From Luidia sarsii (lineage: Eukaryota; Echinodermata; Asteroidea; Paxillosida; Luidiidae): a stretch of 64,000 bases of DNA. A model generated the notes under the pieces. That model ran no database searches. It was not told where the DNA came from and saw nothing but the letters and a program-made list of their open reading frames with translations. The translations under genes and the position numbers were made by a program. The stretch spans positions 7,004,551 to 7,068,550 of the forward strand of contig OX465113.1 of NCBI GenBank assembly GCA_949987565.1, written 5' to 3'. Below, piece after piece: positions 56,511 to 64,000 of the stretch. Each line of letters starts with the position of its first letter. The stretch's first letter is position 1.

Positions 56511-59038
56511 GGCACCATGTCAAAAAGATTTTTATCGGCGCGACGCGACCCACCGCACAGCGCCGCACTGCGCCGCGGGTCGGCGCGCCCCGTCCGGCCG
56601 ACGCGCGGCGCCGCCGCGAAGATTAAGATTCCTGCATAACAAAAGGTGTGGGATTTGCATAATCTTTCATGGACGACCGCATTGTGGGTACTTGCTCTTG
56701 GACTCGGCCCGACGCGGCGCGCCGATGGTAACACTGACACTAGTGGATCTGGCCAGGCGGCCACCATAAAACCACACAGGAGGTGACCGCAAACACAAGA
56801 TAATAAATACGAGAACAGTACTGTACCACGTTTTACACTTCATCCATCAATGTGCTCCGATCCAACTTTTTTATTGTAACGATGGCGTACGGACTACTTA
56901 TTTTTTTTATTCATATACCATTAACTTAGATTAAAAATGTCGCTGCAACCTCGTTACTACATTTTTCTATGATGATTGTTTCCTTTTTCTCTTCTTATGA
57001 AGGTCTAATCACGAATATAAACGTCGACGAATATTTAATTATTTAATAAAGTTTAACAAATGTTATGCACACCGTACAACCATTTCATTATCGCCTTCCT
57101 ATAGTAAAATGCATTGTTTTCCTCACTCTGGATTGGGAAAAAAATATGTGAGAAAAACGTTTACTGGAATCCAAGATCGACAAAACAGACGACACTGCTT
57201 TTCCCAAAGTCGGTTTGAGGCATGAAAAAAATGAACGAGAAAATGACGTCCAAACCAGCCTCCACACGGAACATGGACCGTACCATTCAGGTATGGCCGG
57301 GATGCTCTAGTCGACCTGACGGCAAAAATATGTGAAAATAGATCCCCCTAAAAAAAAAAGTCTCAATAACCTACGTACATGTTTTGTAAAATTGGATTTG
57401 CAAGCAGCTAGGTCCACCCTAAACGGGAATATTATCGGAACTTATTATTGTATATACAGTGGTACCCTCTCATGCCTAATGGAATAGTCCATGCTGTCAA
57501 GGAATCGTGATGTGGGCCGTGCCAAAAATTTATCGTCAAAAATGTGAGAATGACTTGAAAAACGATCACGTACGTTCGTAGGCCTACCTGAAAAAAGGAA
57601 TAAAGAGTGCAACATTTTTGTGCTATATCGTGTAGTAAGTAGTGCTCCTTTTGCTGTCTGGCTTTCTCCTGGTTAAAATTTTAGGCACCCGCCATCGAAC
57701 GCGCAAACGTTTGACAGCTCTAGGCTTCTACTTTCACACGCAACCCAACCACGTGTTATTGCGCAATCTATATATCGTGCAACGTAAATCACTCCCAACT
57801 ACCGTTGGTACCCGTTGATTGGTACCGCTAGCGGTGTCCAAGATTCACTGGTACCCACAGACGAAAAGTTCGTTGACATGTCCTGCACGTGCTGTTGTGC
57901 ACAGAATGCGCAATGTTTAGCTGGCAGTGCGCACGGTACGGTCCAGCTTCCATAATGACTGTGTGCATGCTGGCGCGCTTTGCTAAGCTAAGGGCCGCGC
58001 TGGCGGCCGGCACTATAATTATATCCCGCATGACCGGGAGCTGAAGTGTTTCGGAAAGACATTTTCGGGGCAGCGTCTGGAAAAATAAAAAATAAATAAA
58101 CTCTCCGGAAATCGGAATTTCAACACCAATAGGCTGATACCGCTTCAGGGCAATTTCTTTTCTGATTGGCAAAACTCTGACTCGTGAATCTACATGTAAA
58201 ATAATGGATTTACGTGGCGCACCGCGATTTTCTGAGCCTTCCCAAGGCGCAGGTAGACAACTTCATTGGTTTATTTTACTTTACTTTAAAAAGAGTTCCG
58301 GTCCGGCCAGTAAAAACGTTCTTTCCCATTTTCAGTTCCCGTTCATTTTTTTTTTTATATTTTTTAAATTTTAATAAAGAAAAGAAGGGGGGAAATTGTA
58401 ATCTAAATGAATGGCCTAACTTTCGATCCTAGCAGGACCTTCAACAGAGACTCAGATATAAAGTTGATAACTCCGACAGTTTGCCTTTCGTTTGGAAAGA
58501 AAGCTACTAGGAAGACAACACAGCACACCAAAGGGGGGGACTAAATAACGCCCGAACGCGGTTGGTGTTCCACTCTGCTTGTCATTCGGCTTATAGGGGT
58601 GCTCATATTTACCCACAACGCATCGTTAGTACCAAAAACAAACTGAGAGCAACTTAAATATGTATTGTTTCTTTGAGACCACAATCCACGGTAAAAAGAT
58701 GGATTTTTCGAACTAAAAAATGACATCCAAAATACTCAGCTGCTGTATTGAGCACCCCTCCCATTCATAATGGAATAGTCCATGCTGCCACATCACAGGT
58801 CGCCGCGGCGGGCCGCGGCGGGCCGCGATGGGCCCTGTGTGCGCCGGGCCAGGGACTACTCCATATTCATTCGACCATTAACATAACAATTAGAGGGGAT
58901 CTTTTAATGAGCAAGGGGGCCAACTGAGCGCCGCGCTGCGCCGCGATTTTAATCCGGGAGGTGGGCCGCGGGGGGACGCGCCGCACTGCGCCGCGGTGGG
59001 TCGCGTCGCGCCGATAAAAATCTTTTTGACATGGTACC
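56511..59038. mobile_element. PIF/Harbinger-like element with TTA duplication
   Basis: The inverted ends, over about 46 bp, are GGCACCATGTCAAAAAGATT at the left and the complement of GGTACCATGTCAAAAAGATT at the right, with one mismatch. TTA is present at 56508 and 59039. A 3-bp TTA/TAA duplication with G-rich ends is the Harbinger signature. Behind the ends lie GC-rich blocks of CGCCGCACTGCGCCGCG. No transposase was recognised in the 2.5 kb. Confidence 0.75.
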
Positions 59039-59429
59039 TTACCAGTCCGAGGAGTCATTTCCTTCGCGAAGCGAACCAGCGGTTCGCGACTTCAGCGGCC
59101 ATAGGTCCGAGGGGAAAATAATTACCGGTCCGGGGAGTCGTCTCCTCCCAAAGACTCGCGAAGACCAGCGGCCATAAACCGAGGGAGAAACTACGTCGTA
59201 CTGGTCCGGGGGTCATTTCCTTTGCAAAGATTCGCAAAATCCAGCAGCCATCCATCAAAGAAGAAACTACCCGACCCGGACGTCATTTCTTTCGGGAATT
59301 TTGCCAATTTGCAAATTTCAGCGGCAATCAATCAGGGGTGGGGAGGAGTGTTGGGAGAGAGTTGGGGGAGAGTTGGGGGAGACAGTGTTTACAAGTCCAA
59401 CGTACGAACGTCTCTTCGCGAATGAGCTT

Positions 59430-60340
59430 GCGGTTAATATAAAAATACACGACCATATTCTCCTGCCAGAGACGTTGTACTGAGGCCATTTTCCAAATGA
59501 AACAATTTTTTCTTGTTTTACCTTACCGTACCAGGTACATCATAAAAAAAGTGTCCTAAATGTTCCAGAATGTTTCGTTTTTTTATTGTTTGAAACATTG
59601 GAAGCTGAAAATTAGTGGGTAATGCAAAATCACTCTGTGCGGCCTCCACCCATTATGGTTGATATACCCTCAAATCGAAGCTTGTTTTCTCCCACTTTAG
59701 GGGCTTTCGTGCACAAGACGAAATCCGAAGAAATCACCGTGGATAAGGTTTTCCGCGGGGAATTCTTACCCCAGCTTGGGGTATAGGGTACAAGGAGAAA
59801 ACCCTGGGACGTCATTTCGTTCGCGAAGATAACTGTCGATTCGCGATTTTCAGAGGCAATCAATCAGGGGTGTGGGGAGAGTTAGGGGAGACAGGGTTTA
59901 TATACGTCCAACGTACGAACCTCTCTTCAGGAACGATGCGCGAACGATCTGAGAAGATGGCACAACAATTTGCGACCTAAGGCCTAAAAATGTAAGAAAA
60001 AAACCCGTACGCCAACAGGATACTGTACATGGTTGTTGTTTTTTTGTTGTTGTTTTTTTTGGGGGGAGGGGGGTTGGGGGGTAGGGGCATGATCACATGG
60101 GCAATTGCCGTTTGTGGAGCGGGAATGTTAACTTTGACAGTTAACCAAACCCCCCTTCAACCCAAGATCAATCCAGAGCAACGGCAGTTGCTTTTAAATT
60201 TGTCTTTGTGAGCACCACCAGGACTTTAGGAGCCCTATTCTTGCTCCACGCTCAGAGCTTGCGGTTGAAACTCTGGTCCTTGCCAATGTGTAGTGCTTTG
60301 TGAGCAACGCCAAGGCTTTTCAATGATGCGTGAAAGATCT
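59430..60340 (+). repeat. Left-arm subrepeat, foldback copy 2
   Basis: A single unit with the landmark GCATGATCACATGGGCAATT at 60088. The loss of flanking units compared with copy 1 fits recombination between units. Confidence 0.8.
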
Positions 60341-63220
60341 GCGAAGAAAGCACAACAATTTGCGACCTAAGGCTTAAAAACGTACGGGAAAAACCCGTAC
60401 GCCAACGATGGCCATACCACTCGTAAAAAAAAGGATTGGATGATTGCCTCTTGTGATTTCTGACACGTCCGCAAAAGATTTTAGACCTTTCTTTCGTTTG
60501 CAGCCATTGACGTACATTTGGTATGCGGTGGCCGTCAGCTTCAATAATGGACAACTGACATCGATTGTAGCCAAAAATAAATCCAACAATCTGCATTTTG
60601 TGTTGGGTATCATTTGTGAAGATCGCTGAGTATTCTTATGGTCGTCTAGCTTTTTGTTACATAGTTATAAACATTGTAAAAATAATTGTCTTCTGAATTT
60701 AGCGTAATGGCCGACCATAGTTTGCAAGCCGGCAGTTGGCAGCAACTGAATTTGGGACGTACCATACCAAAAGAAAGTTCTATACTTTGCCATTTTAAAG
60801 GAAAAGTATTATCAATATTATCAAATAAAATAAAAACAATGCCAGAATTTGGGAAAGACATCTACAAAGGAGCCGCCTTAAACGTTGTATCACATTTTTA
60901 ACAATAGAGCTGTCAATCATCCTACTGCAGGCTCTCCTTGCTTTTTCCACCACGGCGAGGTAACTTGGGTTCAAATGGGTTTTGTCTTATTCGGAGGTTG
61001 ATCATCCTTCCCACTTTCAATCGGTCATATTTTGAAAGTTGATAGAAAATGATGATACATGCAACTAACAAATGATATTTTATATTCAGTCTCAAGTTTA
61101 TATGCAATGTATTTAGTTAATTTACCACATACTCTATAGTTATCATGTTAGTGCATACAAGTTTGTGGAGGTTTTTAACTCTAATATAGAAATACCTATG
61201 CATGTAAATGTACACCATCCGACCACCAATGTTTTGGCTTGGAAATTTACTGAGGTGGCCCGGCTGGCCACTCAAAAAAAAAACCTGATCATGCCTTAAG
61301 CGGAAATCATCATGAATCTAAACAATACCAAGTGCAAGGTTAAAAGTGCAGCGTATCTAATGCATGATAGACTTCATCTCGCGCAATAAGCAATAAGGTT
61401 GTCTGGCTTTTGCCCCGAAGTAAAATGACAGTAATATTACAGCACTGTAGCTGGGGCCAGTTCGCTAAGTTTGCATTCAAGAAATGCCGTGTTCTGCAGA
61501 CCAACAAGGTTGTTGGTTTGTGAGCATTTTATTTAATTGAAGTTCTAGAAAGAAGCCTTCGAAAAGTCTTGTTCCTGCGAAACTTGGCCAGGCTCCTTTA
61601 AAAATATTAATAGCAAGCTTTCCTGTGTCAAACGCTCTTGAATCACAGTGATCTTCATTTCCTGTCCAGCCGACATTGGGGATTACAGTCATGTAAACGT
61701 TCAGAAACTAACGAAACTATTTGAAACAAATTATCTCAAATATCCGAAAGGATAATATTGCCACCCTTCTTCCATGGTTGTTTTTTTCTTGGGGGGGGGG
61801 GACGACTGGTAACATGGGCAATATTGCCGTTTGTTAAGCGGGAATTGAAACTTCAGTTAACCGAACCCCCCCCCCCCTATCAACCAAAGATCAATCCTGT
61901 CTTTGTGAGCACAGACAGGGCTTAAATAGTAGCCCTATCCTTGCTCCACGCTCAGAGCTTGCGGTTGTAACTCGGTCCTTGTCAAGGTAGTGCTGTGTGA
62001 GCACCACCAAGGCTTTTCAAGCAGGCCTTAGAGCTCTAACTCACAGCACAGAGCAAAAATAAATGACAAGAATGTCTCCCGCCCGAGACATCGTGCTGGT
62101 GCCAGTTTCTAATAAAACATTTTTTTCTTTACATTACCTCATAAGAAACCTGTGTCCTATATATTCCAGATTTTTTGGGACGTTTTCGTCTTTTATTGTT
62201 CAAAATCTTGGAAGCTGAAAAACATTGGGTATTGCAAAATCCCTCTGTGTGGACTCCGGAGCGGGAGCTTAATATGAACTAACAAACACCTCTGGTGCAA
62301 ACACCTCTGGTGGTCACCACATCCCATAATCTGGTGATTAACCACCAAAATTTCCAGAGAGCAGTTGCCAAACAATGGCAGCACATCCCACGCAATGAAG
62401 AACTCTGGAATACATGTATTTCCCAACCCACCCTTACAAAAAACAAAAACGCCCCACAACCGATGGGAAATATCACCCGGGCCAAATGCCCAAAAGAACC
62501 CCCGTCCCAGTCGAGTTTGGTTTCTTTCAAGGAATCAGATTATACGCTGGACTCCCTGCTCTCCGTACTTGAGGAATAATCACCCCCTAAATAGTGCAGC
62601 CCGGTCACCCTAACCGATTTTCCATACTGGTACCGCACAAAGAGAGAAACTGATTTGCAAAAATCACTACCGCCACTGACAATTGCCTAGATGGCATGAA
62701 AACATTACTTGTTATTGCCACAAAATGGGAGCTGCGAAGCGTTCCTACTCCTAGTCTCGCCTACCAATCTTGATGATTAAATGGGTCAGCTTGCTTTTTA
62801 GGGGGAAAAAGGGCCTCCCTCCTTCCTAGTTGCCCAAAAGGCAGGACGCTTAACATGTTTTGTATTGCCTGAGCTGAAACATTCATTTTTCCCTTTCTAC
62901 GTTCACGGATACGACGCAAACAAATATACAGGGGGCCTGTATAGTATTTGCAGTTTCGCTGCATATTTTTATTAAGCTATTCTGAGTACGTCAACTACCG
63001 ACAGTATCAAACTTTTTCAAAAATGAAATGACTTTCACGTGGTCGGCCTACACATTTTGTAAATTGCATGAAAATTTATTTCTGTGCACACTTGTATAAA
63101 GAACCTTCAAAGAAACTTCATAGAACCTTCCTGAAATCTTAATTTTTAAAAAAAGGTGGGTAACGTCCTGATTTTTATTTTATTTCAGGAAAAATGAACC
63201 AATAAAAACAAGACACAGTT

Positions 63221-64000
63221 GACAAACAGTTCTTGTACGAAAGCCCTTAAAGGCTAAAGTAGGAGAAAACAAGCTTCGATTTGAGGGTATATCATCCGAA
63301 TTGGGCGGAGGCCGCACAGAGTGATTTTGCATTACCCACTGATTTTCAGCTTTCAATATTTCAAACAATAAAAAACGAAACATTCTGGAACATTTAGGAC
63401 ACATTTTTATGAGGTACCCGGTACGGTAAGGTAAAACAAGAAAAAATTGTTTAATTTGGAAAATGGCTTCAGTACAACGTCTCTGGCAGGAGAATCTGGT
63501 CGTGTATTTTTACATTAACCGCAACCTCTGAGCATGGGGCCGGCTTGAAAAGGCTTGCTCACAAAGCACTACACATTGGGAAGGACCAGAGTTTCAACCG
63601 CAAGCTCTGAGCATGCAGCGAGGATAGGCCTCCTAAGGTCCTGGCGGTGCTCACAAAGACAGATTTAAAAGCAACTGCTGGTGCTCTGGATTGATCTTGG
63701 GTTTAAGGAGGGGGGGGGGGTTCGGTTAACTGAAGTTTCAAATCCCGCTCCACAAACGGCAATTGCCCATGTGATCATGCCCCCCCCCCCAAAAAAAACC
63801 CCAACAACAACCATGTATCTCGTTGGCGTACAGGTTTTTTTCTTACATTTTTAGGCCTTAGGTCGCAAATTGTTGCGCTTTCTTATCAGATTGTTCGCGC
63901 ATCGTTCGTGAAGAGAGGTTCGTACGTTGGACTTGAAAACCCTGTCTCCCCCAACTCTCCCCAAACCCCAGATCGACTGCCTCTGAAATTCGCAAATCGG
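63221..64000 (-). repeat. Right-arm subrepeat, foldback copy 2, cut by window edge
   Basis: Inverted unit with its landmark at about 63758. It matches 13441-14230. Confidence 0.8.

Larger units (their letters stand above)
56441..64000. mobile_element. Second copy of the CAGTACTG foldback element, left end clipped
   Basis: It begins TTATCACCATTCGCGACC, about 17 bp inside the element's normal end, and continues beyond the right edge. It is interrupted by the Harbinger-like element, has one left-arm subrepeat (about 59430-60340, with an internal deletion at its start near 59424), the single-copy centre (about 60340-63220) and at least one right-arm subrepeat. Confidence 0.83.

Overview
This is a non-coding-rich animal genomic window. 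It most likely comes from a marine invertebrate deuterostome (echinoderm, hemichordate or cephalochordate), but the clade is an inference. It rests on the ACATGTA/TGTACA-rich background, the mix of DIRS, Penelope, piggyBac-, pogo- and Harbinger-like repeats, and the relatedness of the one host gene to vertebrate SREK1. No prokaryotic gene organisation is present.

The only host gene I can support is a minus-strand SREK1-like splicing factor (RRM plus RS domain). Five exons were found, in transcript order 55112-54934, 53651-53521, 31452-31137, 7596-7525 and 6982-6866. Every junction has GT/AG (read on the minus strand) and every phase matches (0/2, 2/1, 1/2, 2/2, 2/2). The 5' exons lie to the right of the window and the 3' exons probably to the left. 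About 0.8 kb of coding sequence is spread over 48 kb, with introns of 22.1 and 23.5 kb on either side of the main RS exon.

Nearly everything else is mobile DNA in those introns, much of it nested. Left to right: a ~720 bp tandem repeat (1-1480); a 10-bp-phased CTCG/CGAG array (1725-1905); TTAA-flanked piggyBac-like MITEs (2948-3663, 7662-7936, 22809-23181, 42629-43329); a 9.4 kb foldback transposon with CAGTACTG ends and TA duplication (7954-17345); pogo-like and hAT-like non-autonomous elements (17490-19859); a 5'-truncated Penelope-like element carrying a pogo-like insertion (19996-22604); and a three-level nest (about 23182-30527) whose core is a DIRS retrotransposon (23973-29218).

The second half holds the RS exon, a decayed Tc1-like transposon with internal insertions (33703-36638), a second Penelope element (37632-42180), a LINE whose 5' part is inverted (44897-48300), a (GAA)n-ended tandem repeat (49310-52800), the two RRM-side exons, a broken gag-like ORF (55882-56430), and a second foldback copy (56441 to the right edge) interrupted by a Harbinger-like element (56511-59038).

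Four points stand out. (1) A 2.84 kb block of the first Penelope locus, including its pogo insertion, its target-site duplication and 1.2 kb of flank, has been pasted inside the second Penelope copy, leaving 18-kb-spaced near-identical direct repeats around the frame-critical RS exon. (2) The DIRS element keeps its terminal repeats, circle-junction region, gag and recombinase, but lacks the central RT segment and has a large repeat-bearing insertion inside the recombinase. (3) The Penelope 3' ends carry a hammerhead-ribozyme-like fold whose decay differs between copies. (4) The 10-bp-phased CTCG/CGAG array has no explanation that I recognise.
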